A stretch of DNA of 64,000 bases from Luteibacter sp. UNCMF331Sha3.1 (GTDB lineage Bacteria > Pseudomonadota > Gammaproteobacteria > Xanthomonadales > Rhodanobacteraceae): NCBI RefSeq assembly GCF_900109915.1, contig NZ_FOBU01000001.1, forward strand, positions 492,558 through 556,557, in the 5' to 3' direction. Shown piece after piece: positions 45,100-53,541 of the stretch; positions within the stretch are counted from its first letter, which is position 1, and each line of letters opens with the position of its first letter. The position numbers were made by a program, and so were the translations under genes. The notes under the pieces are model-generated. The model ran no database searches. It was not told where the DNA came from and was given only the letters and a program-made list of their open reading frames with translations.

Positions 45100-46116
45100 T
45101 CAGACCGGCTCGGCGAGCGGCTGGATGGCCGGGGCGGCCTGGCGCGGCGCACTGCGCCGGAGCAGCGAATCGAACTGAACGGCCTTGTTGCCGTTGAAGT
45201 TCGCCATGCGCCCGCGGAAGATGGGCACGTCTTCGGCAAAGATCGTCGCCGTCTCCGGCAGGCTGATCGGAATGACATCGCCCTTGCGCAGGTGCAGGAA
45301 GTCGCCGATGGTCAGGCGGGCTTCCGCGAGCATCGAGGTGATCTCGACCTCGGCGTCGAGGATTTCCTCGTGCAGGTTCTGGATCCAGCGATCGTCGCGC
45401 TCGGCGCGGTCGCTCTGCACGCCCGCGTCGAGCAGTTCGCGGATGGGCTCGACCATCGAGTACGGCAGGGTCAGGTGCACTTCGCCGCCACCGCCGTCCA
45501 GCTCGATGTGGAAGCGCGACACCACGACGGTTTCCGTCGGACTGACGATGTTCGCGAACTGCGGATTGATCTCCGAATTCATGAACTCGAACTGCATCCG
45601 GAGCACCGGGGCCCAGGCTTCGGCCATCGCCGTGAAGGCTTCCTGCAGCACGATCTGGATGACGCGGTTCTCGGTCGGCGTGAAGTCGCGGCCCTCGATA
45701 CGCGCGTGGTACCGGCCGTCGCCCCCGAAGAAGTTGTCGATGACGGTGAAGACCAGACGCGGCTCGAACACCATCAGGGCGGTGCCGCGCAGCGGCTTGA
45801 TGCGAATGAGGTTGAGGTTGCTCGGCACGGCCAGCGAGTGGACGTACTCGTTGAACTTGGTCATCTTCACGCCGAGGACCGACACCTCGCACGACTTGCG
45901 CAACACGTTGAACAGGTTGGCGCGGAAATAGCGCGCGAAACGGTCGTTGACCATTTCCAGCGTCGGCAGACGGCCGCGAACGATGCGGTCCTGCTGGGTG
46001 AAGTCGTAATCCTGGATGCCACCGGGCGGCGGCAGCTCGAGTTCGGTCTCGACCGCGCCACCTTCCACGCCGGCGAGCAGCGCGTCGATCTCTTCCTGGG
46101 TGAGGATGTCGCTCAT
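45100..46116 (-). CDS. fliM: Flagellar motor switch protein FliM
   Basis: The 338-aa C-ring protein begins with the CheY-P-binding segment ILTQEEIDALLAGVEG, a flexible linker, then a CheC-like middle domain (about 45-230, containing the GGxG region FFGGDGRYHARIEGR) and a C-terminal SpoA domain (about 255-325). The ATG at 46116 is the canonical start; the open frame to 46173 overlaps fliL. It follows fliL by 16 bp under the shared sigma-54 promoter. Confidence 0.97.
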   Translation of the reverse strand: MSDILTQEEIDALLAGVEGGAVETELELPPPGGIQDYDFTQQDRIVRGRLPTLEMVNDRFARYFRANLFNVLRKSCEVSVLGVKMTKFNEYVHSLAVPSNLNLIRIKPLRGTALMVFEPRLVFTVIDNFFGGDGRYHARIEGRDFTPTENRVIQIVLQEAFTAMAEAWAPVLRMQFEFMNSEINPQFANIVSPTETVVVSRFHIELDGGGGEVHLTLPYSMVEPIRELLDAGVQSDRAERDDRWIQNLHEEILDAEVEITSMLAEARLTIGDFLHLRKGDVIPISLPETATIFAEDVPIFRGRMANFNGNKAVQFDSLLRRSAPRQAAPAIQPLAEPV

Positions 46117-46132
46117 GGCCGGAGGTGTCCCG

Positions 46133-46621
46133 TCACTGCATGATGAAGCTGGTGAAGTAGACCGCGTCGACACCGGGCCGACCGATCTTTTCCTTCAGCA
46201 CGCGCTGGATCTCCGCCAGCGCGGCGGCCTGGAGCTTCTGCTTACCCTTGACGTCGGACAGGCTCTTCACGTCCTGCGCCGAGAACAGCATCAGCAGGGC
46301 GTTGCGGATTTCGGGATCGGCTTCCTTCGCCGCGACGATCGCTTCCGGATCGTGCGACATGACGTTCACGCCCACCTGGAGGAACCGCAGCGCGGTATCG
46401 TCCTGGAAGTTGACGACGAACGCCGGGTCCAGCTGGAGGTAGACGGCAGGCTTGGACTTCGTGGCCTCGGCGGCATTCTCGCCCGGCTTGTGGCCGCCTT
46501 TCATCATGAACCAGCCACCCGCGCCGCCTGCCGCGAGGACCACGAGCGCGCCGATCAGGAGCAGTTTGCCCTTCTTCTTTTTCGGTGCGCCTTCGACGGC
46601 TTCTTTCGGTGCTGCGGCCAT
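46133..46621 (-). CDS. fliL: Flagellar basal body-associated protein FliL
   Basis: The 162-aa protein has a Lys-rich cytoplasmic N-terminus (APKKKKGK after an acidic stretch), one transmembrane helix (LLLIGALVVLAAGGAGGWFMM), and a periplasmic stomatin-like FliL domain (AVYLQLDPAFVVNFQDDTALRFLQVGVNVMSHDPEAI in part) ending LKEKIGRPGVDAVYFTSFIMQ. It rings and supports stators. It is the first gene behind the sigma-54 site at 46685-46700. Confidence 0.93.
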   Translation of the reverse strand: MAAAPKEAVEGAPKKKKGKLLLIGALVVLAAGGAGGWFMMKGGHKPGENAAEATKSKPAVYLQLDPAFVVNFQDDTALRFLQVGVNVMSHDPEAIVAAKEADPEIRNALLMLFSAQDVKSLSDVKGKQKLQAAALAEIQRVLKEKIGRPGVDAVYFTSFIMQ

Positions 46622-46684
46622 GCGTGGAAAACCTCGTGATCTGATGCGTTGGGTACGTTGGCCGGAAGGCCTTGCACCATAGTG

Positions 46685-46700
46685 TGCAATCGGCGTGCCA
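46685..46700 (-). promoter_or_regulatory. Sigma-54 promoter for fliLM
   Basis: Minus strand TGGCACGCCGATTGCA, an exact -24/-12 match. It lies 64 bp before the fliL start in the 190-bp gap after fliK. P. aeruginosa fliL is likewise RpoN/FleQ-dependent. Confidence 0.9.
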
Positions 46701-46811
46701 GTCGCGCTAACGCTTTAAACGCCTGAATTCGTGGGTCTGAACGGGAATGCGACTAGTCGAAATATCGTCACCCGTCGAAACCTTGACGCCGTGAATCCCT
46801 TTGCAGGAGCG

Positions 46812-47900
46812 TCAGGCGACTTCGTCGACCAGACCGCGCGGCGAAACCCGCGTCGTCGCGACGACGTCTTGCGGGTCGCCCGGCGATCCACTGTCATGAC
46901 TCCCCGCCGGCCCCTGCCCCGTACCACCCTGCCCGGCCTGGCCCTGTCCGACATCCGCCTGCCCGAGCGAAAGCCCGTGGTGGGCGAGCATCGTGTCCAG
47001 ATGCGACAGCGTCTGCTGCACGGCGTGCACGGCCGCGGGATGCTGCGCGATGATCGCCACGTTCACCTTGCCGCCGTCGAGGTTCACGCGCACGTCCATG
47101 CTGCCGAGCTCCTCGGGATGCAGCTTGATGCGCGCTTCCTTGATCTGTCCGGCGCCCATCCACGCGATCTGGTCGCCCAGTTCCTGCGCGAACTGCGGCG
47201 ACATGGCCGCCTGGGTCGCCTGCACCTGCACGAGGGTCTCGACGCCATGCGTCGGAGCCTGACCGTGGGCGAGCGGCATCGGACTCGTGCTTGCGGGATC
47301 CAGCGACGCGGTGGCGTCGTCCTTCGCCGGCGTGGCCTGACCGGCCTGCGCCGAAAGCAAGGCGCTGAAGGGAACGTTCGCCACGGCCATCGCCGGAGTG
47401 GCCGCAGCTGCCGGATCGCCCGACACCGCCGACGACGGCACGAGCGTCGCTTCCCCGGGCTTCGTGGCGCCACCCGGCAGCAGGCTCGCAAGTGCGGATC
47501 CCACGTTCGCCACACCGGCGAGGGGCGCCGTCGCAGCCTCCTTCGCCGCGCCCAGCACCCGGGTGGCGGCCTCGGTCACTTTCGGCGGCACGCCGATCAG
47601 CGAGAGCATCGTAGCGGCGATCAATGCGTCGTCGGCGTCCGTCGCGTCGTCCTTCTTCTCCGCGCCCTTCGCGTCGCCTGTCGCTTGCTTCGCCGCCGGC
47701 GCTTTCGCGGGCGCCGAAGACTTGTCCGCGGCGGCCGTGTTCGACGACGTCCGTTGGGGCTGGCGCGCGTCGGCATGCGCGGCATCCAGGGCCGCGTCGA
47801 AACGCTTCGCCGGTGAAGCGTCGTCCTGCGGGCGCGGGGACGCCTGCGTCGGCGATGCGGCGGCGCGGGCGGTCTGGAGAGCGAGCGTGGCGTTGTTCAT
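46812..47900 (-). CDS. fliK: Flagellar hook-length control protein FliK
   Basis: The 362-aa protein has a long Ala/Pro-rich disordered N-terminal part that acts as a ruler. A globular C-terminal substrate-switch domain follows (about 235-320): IKLHPEELGSMDVRVNLDGG, then KVNVAIIAQHPAAVHAVQQTLSHLDTMLAHHGLSL, the Flg_hook signature. A Gly/Gln-rich tail (GQGQAGQGGTGQGPAG) and a charged end follow. It is 43 bp after fliJ and likely the last gene of the fliE operon, since fliL has its own promoter. Low-complexity composition makes distant homologue matching depend on the C-terminus. Confidence 0.9.
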   Translation of the reverse strand: MNNATLALQTARAAASPTQASPRPQDDASPAKRFDAALDAAHADARQPQRTSSNTAAADKSSAPAKAPAAKQATGDAKGAEKKDDATDADDALIAATMLSLIGVPPKVTEAATRVLGAAKEAATAPLAGVANVGSALASLLPGGATKPGEATLVPSSAVSGDPAAAATPAMAVANVPFSALLSAQAGQATPAKDDATASLDPASTSPMPLAHGQAPTHGVETLVQVQATQAAMSPQFAQELGDQIAWMGAGQIKEARIKLHPEELGSMDVRVNLDGGKVNVAIIAQHPAAVHAVQQTLSHLDTMLAHHGLSLGQADVGQGQAGQGGTGQGPAGSHDSGSPGDPQDVVATTRVSPRGLVDEVA

Positions 47901-47943
47901 GCGGGTGATCCGGTCGTTTCGTTCGGTGTCGGACGGAGGCTCG

Positions 47944-48378
47944 TCAGCCCTCGCCCCTCGGCGCGCGGCGATACTGCGAGCGCTCGTCGGCCTGTTCCTG
48001 TTCGCGGCGGTCCTGCGACTTGCGTTCCTGGTCGCGGTATTTCGTGGTGACGGAGTCGAGCGCCTTCGCGCGGCCGCGCGCGGCCGTCCAGTCCTGCCGG
48101 GCGCGCTCCAGCGCCTGTTCGCGACGCTGCACTTCGCTCATCTGCTGCACGATCGCCATGTCGATCTTCTGCAGGAACTGCTGGCGATTCAGCAACGCGG
48201 CGACGCCGATGCCATTCGGCATCGACGCGTATTCATTGCGATAGCGTCGCAGCTCGGACAACTGATGTTCGCCCTCCGCCAGTGCGCGCTGGTGATTCGC
48301 GAGGGCGAGAGTCGCCTTCTCGGCGCGCTCGGCGGCGAGGTCGACGACGGGCTGAAGCCGGTCGGCGCGCGACGACAT
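47944..48378 (-). CDS. fliJ: Flagellar export chaperone/stalk protein FliJ
   Basis: The 144-aa protein is almost entirely a charged coiled coil (RLQPVVDLAAERAEKATLALANHQRALAEGEHQLSEL at the start, and EVQRREQALERARQDWTAARGR later). FliJ fills the FliI ATPase ring like a rotor stalk and contacts FlhA. It starts one base inside the fliI stop (TGATG). The very basic C-terminus (RREQEQADERSQYRRAPRGEG) is low complexity. Confidence 0.9.
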   Translation of the reverse strand: MSSRADRLQPVVDLAAERAEKATLALANHQRALAEGEHQLSELRRYRNEYASMPNGIGVAALLNRQQFLQKIDMAIVQQMSEVQRREQALERARQDWTAARGRAKALDSVTTKYRDQERKSQDRREQEQADERSQYRRAPRGEG

Positions 48379-49739
48379 CAGACGGCCTGCGCCGCTTCGA
48401 CGAGCCCGGCTTCGGCATCGGCGAGGTTCACGGGCGTGTCGGTTTCCTGCTGGAGGAAGGCCGAGAGGCGCGGATAGAGCGCGATGGCCTCGTCGGTGCG
48501 CGGATCGCTGCCCTTCTGGTACGCGCCGACGGCGATCAGGTCGCGCTGCTGGCGATACGCGGAGTACACCTGGCGGAAACGCTGCGCCGAGCGCATGTGG
48601 TCTTTCGTCACCACCGCCGGCATGACGCGGCTGATGGACGCCTCGATGTCGATCGCCGGGTAGTGGCCCGCTTCGGCCATGTCGCGCGACAGCACGATGT
48701 GGCCGTCGAGAATCGCGCGCGCCGAGTCGGCGATCGGGTCATGACGGTAATCGTCGCCTTCGGTCAGCACGGTGTAGAACGCCGTGATCGAGCCACGGCC
48801 TTCGGCATCGTTGCCCGCGCGCTCGACCAGCGCGGGCAGCATCGCGAACACGGACGGTGGATAGCCCTTGGTCGCCGGGGGCTCGCCGATCGCGAGCGCG
48901 ATCTCGCGCTGCGCCTGCGCGTAACGGGTGAGCGAATCCATGAGCAGCAGCACGCGCTTGCCCTGGTCGCGAAAATGTTCGGCGACGGCCGTCGCGACCT
49001 GCGCACCGCGCAGCCGCGACAGCGGCGGCGCATCGGCGGGCGCGGCGATGACAACCGCGCGACGACGGCCTTCCTCGCCCAGCGTATGGTCGACGAATTC
49101 CTTCACTTCGCGACCGCGCTCGCCGATCAGCCCGACCACGACGACGTCCGCGTCGGTGAACCGGGTCATCATGCCCATCAGCGTGGATTTGCCCACGCCG
49201 GAACCGGCGAACAGGCCGATACGCTGGCCGCGCCCGACGGTGAGCAGCGCATTGATCGCGCGCACGCCAGTGTCGAGCGGCGTGTCGATCGGCTGGCGCA
49301 GCATCGGGTTGATGGGATCGCGACGCAGCGGGACGCGTTCCCGCGCGAGCAGCGGTCCCTGACCGTCGAGCGGCGCGCCGTCGGGACCGATCACGCGGCC
49401 GAGCAGCGAATCGCCGACGGGAATGCCGGAGACCGCGGCGACGGGCGTGACGCGCGCATTGGGCAGCACGCCGTGCATTTCGCCGGTCGGCATCAGCAGC
49501 AGGCGTCCATCGGAAAATCCGACGACCTCGGTCTCCAACTGTTTGCCGTCCGCGCCGGCCACCATGCAGCGCGCGCCGACGGGCGCCTCGCAGCCAACGG
49601 CTTCGAGCGTCAGGCCGACGACGCGGCGGAGCTTGCCTTCCGCCTGCAGCGGGCGAACGTGCTCGGCGCCGGCGCGCTGCGCGGCGAGGGCCTCGCGCCA
49701 GCGCGCGTTGCGCTCGGCGACGTGCCGCTCGGCGCTCAC
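48378..49739 (-). CDS. fliI: Flagellum-specific ATPase FliI
   Basis: The 453-aa ATPase is the F1-beta-like hexameric motor of flagellar export. It has Walker [10 protein letters not shown] (residues 178-186), [15 protein letters not shown], Walker [27 protein letters not shown] (D in LLMDS), and [15 protein letters not shown]. The GTG start at 49739 overlaps fliH as GTGA and gives the family length. The open frame to 50597 lies over fliH and is not part of the gene. Confidence 0.96.
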   Translation of the reverse strand: MSAERHVAERNARWREALAAQRAGAEHVRPLQAEGKLRRVVGLTLEAVGCEAPVGARCMVAGADGKQLETEVVGFSDGRLLLMPTGEMHGVLPNARVTPVAAVSGIPVGDSLLGRVIGPDGAPLDGQGPLLARERVPLRRDPINPMLRQPIDTPLDTGVRAINALLTVGRGQRIGLFAGSGVGKSTLMGMMTRFTDADVVVVGLIGERGREVKEFVDHTLGEEGRRRAVVIAAPADAPPLSRLRGAQVATAVAEHFRDQGKRVLLLMDSLTRYAQAQREIALAIGEPPATKGYPPSVFAMLPALVERAGNDAEGRGSITAFYTVLTEGDDYRHDPIADSARAILDGHIVLSRDMAEAGHYPAIDIEASISRVMPAVVTKDHMRSAQRFRQVYSAYRQQRDLIAVGAYQKGSDPRTDEAIALYPRLSAFLQQETDTPVNLADAEAGLVEAAQAV

Positions 49740-50395
49740 GGTGTGCCGGCCTCGCCGGCGTCGGACTCGCCCTGACCCTGGAGCACGCTGTCGATCACGG
49801 CGTTCAGCCGTGTGCGCACGCGCGCGTCGAGACGGGAATGCTCGCTCTCCAGCCGCACGTCGCCACGCTCGAGCGCGGCGTCGTCGACGATGGTGCCTTC
49901 GTGATCGACCGACGACCGGTGCTCGCGAACGAGCGCAGCGTCGGCCGGATGCATGTGAATTTTCAGGTGACGGGAACCGGCAGGCAGCACGTCGACCGCC
50001 TGGCGCACCACTTCGACCATCATCTCGGGACGCGTCGCGATGTCGTAGCCAAGCACCCGCTCGGCGATCACGGTCGCCAGCTGTGCGAGGTCGCCCGCGA
50101 CATCGTCGTCGAGTGCCGCGAACGGACGCTCGACGGCGGCGATCAGCGCATCGAGACGCGCGACCTGCGCCGCGAGTTCGCGCTTCGCCATCGCCCTGCC
50201 TTCGGCCAGCCCCGCGTTGAAGCCTTCTTCGCGCGCCTGTCGCTCGATGGCCTCGATCTCGGCCACCGTCGGCCGATGCGGACCCTCGTCCTGAGCGCCA
50301 CCGACGTCCGGCGCGTCGACCGCGCCCACGACCGGCAGCTCCCAGCGTTCGAACTGCGCGACGCTTTCGCGGGAAAGGATCGAGGTGAGGCTCAT
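49736..50395 (-). CDS. fliH: Flagellar export regulator FliH
   Basis: The 219-aa protein has an N-terminal FliN-binding stretch with Trp ([16 protein letters not shown]) and a central coiled coil with small residues ([29 protein letters not shown], containing the Gly-x3-Gly-like repeats typical of FliH). A C-terminal domain resembling V/F-type stator subunits follows ([39 protein letters not shown] in part). It inhibits and anchors FliI. It starts one base inside the fliG stop (TGATG). Confidence 0.92.
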   Translation of the reverse strand: MSLTSILSRESVAQFERWELPVVGAVDAPDVGGAQDEGPHRPTVAEIEAIERQAREEGFNAGLAEGRAMAKRELAAQVARLDALIAAVERPFAALDDDVAGDLAQLATVIAERVLGYDIATRPEMMVEVVRQAVDVLPAGSRHLKIHMHPADAALVREHRSSVDHEGTIVDDAALERGDVRLESEHSRLDARVRTRLNAVIDSVLQGQGESDAGEAGTP

Positions 50396-51408
50396 CAGAC
50401 GAATTCTTCCCCGCCACCGGCGAGATTGATCTGGCCCGCGTCAGCGAGACGACGCGCGGTCGCCAGGACTTCCTTCTGCGCCGCATCCACCTCGGAGAGA
50501 CGGACGGGACCCTTGACCTCGAGGTCGTCGCGCAGCATGTCGGCCGCGCGCTTCGACATGTTCGAGAAGATCTTCTCGCGAATGGCGACCTCCGCACCCT
50601 TGAGCGCGGTGATGAGTCGTGCCGACGGCACCTCCCGCAGCAGCGTCTGCATGCTGCGGTCGTCGAGTTCGGCGAGATCGTCGAACACGAACATCAGTTC
50701 CTCGATGCGCTCGCCCAGACTCGAGTCGATGCCACGGATCGATGCCATGAGCTCGGCTTCGCGCGCCGTCTCCATCGCATTGAGGATGTCCGCGGCGGCC
50801 TTCAGGCCACCGACGCTCGCCGACTTCAGCTTGTTGGAATTGCCGGAGAACTGGCGCTCCATGATTTCGTCGAGCTCGTTGAGCGCGTGCGGCTGCACGC
50901 CGTCGAGCGTCGCGATGCGCATCACCACGTCGCTGCGCGTGCGCGCCGGCAGGTAGCCGATCACTTCCGCGGCCTGGTCGGATTCGAGGTGCGCCATCAC
51001 CAGCGCGATGATCTGCGGATGTTCCTGCCCGATCATCTCGGCGATCGCGCGGCTCTCCATCCACTTCAGCGATTCCAGGCCCTTGCTGCTGCGGCCGAGG
51101 AGAATGCGGTCGATGAGACCACCGGCCTTGTTCTCGCCCAGCGCGTTGACCAGGATGCGGCGGATGTAGTCCTCGGTGCCGACGCCGATGGAGGTGTGCT
51201 GCCCCACGTCTTCCTGCAGGCGCGTCAGTACGACGTCGACCTGCTCCTTGGTGACGTTCTTCAGCGCGGCCATCGCCGTACCCACGGCCTGCACGTCGCG
51301 TGCGCCGAGGTGCTTCAGGATCGATGCCGCGTCTTCCTCACCGAGCGTGAGGAGAAGGATCGCGGCCCGCTGCGCGCCCGTCAGGGCCTCTTTCTGCTCA
51401 GCCGCCAT
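50395..51408 (-). CDS. fliG: Flagellar motor switch protein FliG
   Basis: The 337-aa C-ring protein has an N domain that binds FliF ([26 protein letters not shown]) and a middle domain including an EHPQxxAL motif ([28 protein letters not shown]). The C-terminal torque helix contains the charged residues that meet MotC ([20 protein letters not shown]). The ATG at 51408 overlaps the last 11 bp of fliF. All three domains appear complete. Confidence 0.97.
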   Translation of the reverse strand: MAAEQKEALTGAQRAAILLLTLGEEDAASILKHLGARDVQAVGTAMAALKNVTKEQVDVVLTRLQEDVGQHTSIGVGTEDYIRRILVNALGENKAGGLIDRILLGRSSKGLESLKWMESRAIAEMIGQEHPQIIALVMAHLESDQAAEVIGYLPARTRSDVVMRIATLDGVQPHALNELDEIMERQFSGNSNKLKSASVGGLKAAADILNAMETAREAELMASIRGIDSSLGERIEELMFVFDDLAELDDRSMQTLLREVPSARLITALKGAEVAIREKIFSNMSKRAADMLRDDLEVKGPVRLSEVDAAQKEVLATARRLADAGQINLAGGGEEFV

Positions 51409-53107
51409 CGTCGGACACCCAGCTCTTCACCACCTGCGCCACCTGCTTCGGGTTTTCGGCGGCCATGCGCTTGGCGAGGCCCACCTTCTGTTCGTAGGCC
51501 AGCAGCGCGGGCGAACCGAGCTGTGCCTGGGACGTGGTACTGACGCGATCGGGCGTCATGTCGTCGTCGTCGACCATCACCGACACGGTGGGCATCGGGC
51601 CGGCCAGCGCGACGTTGTTCATCGCCAGCGGCGCCGGCTTCAGCAAGCCCTTCAGGATGGGACGCAGCACGAAGAAGCCGACGATCAGCGCGATCATTAC
51701 GCCGAGGCCCTGCTTGATCAGATCCAGCATGCCCGGGCGCTCCCAGAACGGCATGCTCTGCGGCGCCTCCTCGGCGACGTTGCCGTGGAACGGCTCGTTG
51801 ATGACGCTGACGCTGTCGCCACGCTCGGCGCTGAAACCGACGGCGTTCTTGGTCAGTTCCGTCAGGCGCGTCAGTTCTTCCGGCGTGAACGGCACGCTCT
51901 TCGTCTTGCCGTCCTTGTCCGGCATCTGCTTGTTGTCGACGACCACGGCCACCGAGAGCCGCGCGACCTTGCCGGCCGGATCGGTCACGTGACTGACCGT
52001 GCGGTCGAGCTCGTAATTGCGCGTGGCGCTCTGGGTCTGCTGCGTCGGCGTCTGCGCGGTCTGCGTGCTCGCGGCCTGCGCGCCCGGCTTGGCCCCGGCG
52101 GCGGGATTCGCGGCAGTGGCGTTGGCGCCGGTGTTCGGCGGCTGGTTGCTCAGGGCTCCCGGCACGCCGCCGTTGGTCGCGGGTTCGGTGCGGGTGTCGC
52201 TGTTGGTCTGCTCGCTGCGAAGCGCAGGGTTGTCGTGGTTGAAGGTCTCGCTCGCCTTTTCGGTCTGCGAGAAGTCGAGATCGGCGAACACCTGGGCGCG
52301 CACCTTGCCGGCGCCGACGAGGGGAGTAAGAAGATCTTCGACGCGCTGCGTGTAGGTGGCTTCGATGCGATTCGAAAGGCGCAGGCGGCTGTCGCCGATC
52401 GCGGAGGCACTGTCGGGATCGCTCACGGTCAGGAGGTTGCCACCCTGGTCGATCACCGACACCTGACGCGTGTCGAGATCCGGCACGCTGGCCGCCACGA
52501 GATGCACGATCGCGGCGACCTGACCCTGATCGAGCTGGCGCCCCGGGTAGAGCGTGACGACGACCGACGCGCTCGCCGGCTTGTTGTCGCGGATGAAGGC
52601 CGACGGCTTGGGCAGTGCCAGATGCACACGCGCGGCGCGCACGGATTGCAGGCCCGCGATGGTGCCCGAAAGGTCGTTCTCGAGCATCGACTGATAGTGC
52701 GTACGCTCGGCCATGTCGCTCATGCCGAACGGCGAATCCGTCGCCGCGACGGCACTCGCGGCACTGCCCTGCGGCAGACCCTGCCCGGCGAGCTTCAGGC
52801 GGACGCCGGCGACGTCGGCGGCGGGCACGAAGATCGAGCTGCCGTCGGAGCTGAGCGTATAGGGGGTGTTGCCGGCCTGCAGCGCCTGCGTGACCGCGGC
52901 GGCGTCCTTCTGCTCGAGGCCGCCGTAGAGCAGACCGTAATTCGGCGCGCGCGACCAGAGCACGGCGGCGATACCGATCGCGACGGCGCCAGCGATGCCG
53001 GCCAGCATGAAGAGCTGCCGGGCGGCCGGCGTCTGCGCCAGCGACTTCAGCGAGTCCATGCGCTTAGCCGTGTTGCTATCCGTGGTGGCTACGCCGTTAT
53101 CTGCCAT
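51398..53107 (-). CDS. fliF: Flagellar MS-ring protein FliF
   Basis: The 569-aa protein has two transmembrane helices (LFMLAGIAGAVAIGIAAVLW near residue 40 and MLDLIKQGLGVMIALIVGFFVL near 450) that bracket the periplasmic ring-building domains (YLLYGGLEQKDAAAVTQAL-type YscJ domain and LENDLSGTIAGLQSVRAARVHLALPKPSAF). An Ala/Thr/Gln-rich low-complexity loop (about 305-345) is typical of FliF. The C-terminal tail, ending [20 protein letters not shown], binds FliG, and its coding sequence overlaps the fliG start by 11 bp. Confidence 0.97.
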   Translation of the reverse strand: MADNGVATTDSNTAKRMDSLKSLAQTPAARQLFMLAGIAGAVAIGIAAVLWSRAPNYGLLYGGLEQKDAAAVTQALQAGNTPYTLSSDGSSIFVPAADVAGVRLKLAGQGLPQGSAASAVAATDSPFGMSDMAERTHYQSMLENDLSGTIAGLQSVRAARVHLALPKPSAFIRDNKPASASVVVTLYPGRQLDQGQVAAIVHLVAASVPDLDTRQVSVIDQGGNLLTVSDPDSASAIGDSRLRLSNRIEATYTQRVEDLLTPLVGAGKVRAQVFADLDFSQTEKASETFNHDNPALRSEQTNSDTRTEPATNGGVPGALSNQPPNTGANATAANPAAGAKPGAQAASTQTAQTPTQQTQSATRNYELDRTVSHVTDPAGKVARLSVAVVVDNKQMPDKDGKTKSVPFTPEELTRLTELTKNAVGFSAERGDSVSVINEPFHGNVAEEAPQSMPFWERPGMLDLIKQGLGVMIALIVGFFVLRPILKGLLKPAPLAMNNVALAGPMPTVSVMVDDDDMTPDRVSTTSQAQLGSPALLAYEQKVGLAKRMAAENPKQVAQVVKSWVSDDGG

Positions 53108-53144
53108 GGTTCGGTTCGAATCCTGTCGTTGAGCGCGATGTCGA

Positions 53145-53474
53145 TCAGATCGACATGTTCATGATTTCTTTGTACGCGTCGACCATCTTGTTGCGCACCT
53201 CGGTCATGGCGCGGAACGAGAGATCGGCCTTCTGGCCCTGGATCATCACCTGCGCCAGATCGATGCCCGGATCGCCGCGTTCGAATGCCATCGCCATGTC
53301 CTTGGCCTTGCCCTGTTGCTGCGCGACGCCTTCGATCGACTGCTTGAGGAGATCGCCGAACGCGCCCTTCTGCACTTGTCCCGCTTCGCCGACGCCGCGC
53401 ATGGCGGGCATCTCGGTCTGCGCGCTGATGCGGCGCATCTGAAGCAGGAGGCTGTTGACGTCGATCGTGGTCAT
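53145..53474 (-). CDS. fliE: Flagellar MS-ring/rod junction protein FliE
   Basis: The 109-aa protein shows the FliE C-terminal signature DLAQVMIQGQKADLSFRAMTEVRNKMVDAYKEIMNMSI and an amphipathic N-terminus (IDVNSLLLQMRRIS). FliE joins the MS ring to the proximal rod and is the first rod-type substrate. It starts the fliEFGHIJK unit, 40 bases after a sigma-54-like site, and sits directly downstream of fleQ. No fleSR two-component pair lies between, unlike in Pseudomonas. Confidence 0.94.
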   Translation of the reverse strand: MTTIDVNSLLLQMRRISAQTEMPAMRGVGEAGQVQKGAFGDLLKQSIEGVAQQQGKAKDMAMAFERGDPGIDLAQVMIQGQKADLSFRAMTEVRNKMVDAYKEIMNMSI

Positions 53475-53513
53475 GACGGTTTTCCAACGCGGAATCGGGT
53501 TTGCGTCACCCGA

Positions 53514-53529
53514 TGCACGACCTGTGCCA
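53514..53529 (-). promoter_or_regulatory. Sigma-54 promoter for the fliE operon
   Basis: Minus strand TGGCACAGGTCGTGCA: a perfect -24 half and a -12 half with one mismatch (GTGC for TTGC), the invariant GG and GC at correct spacing. It lies 40 bp before fliE in the 67-bp gap after fleQ. Confidence 0.75.
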
Positions 53530-53541
53530 ACCGCAGGCTCG

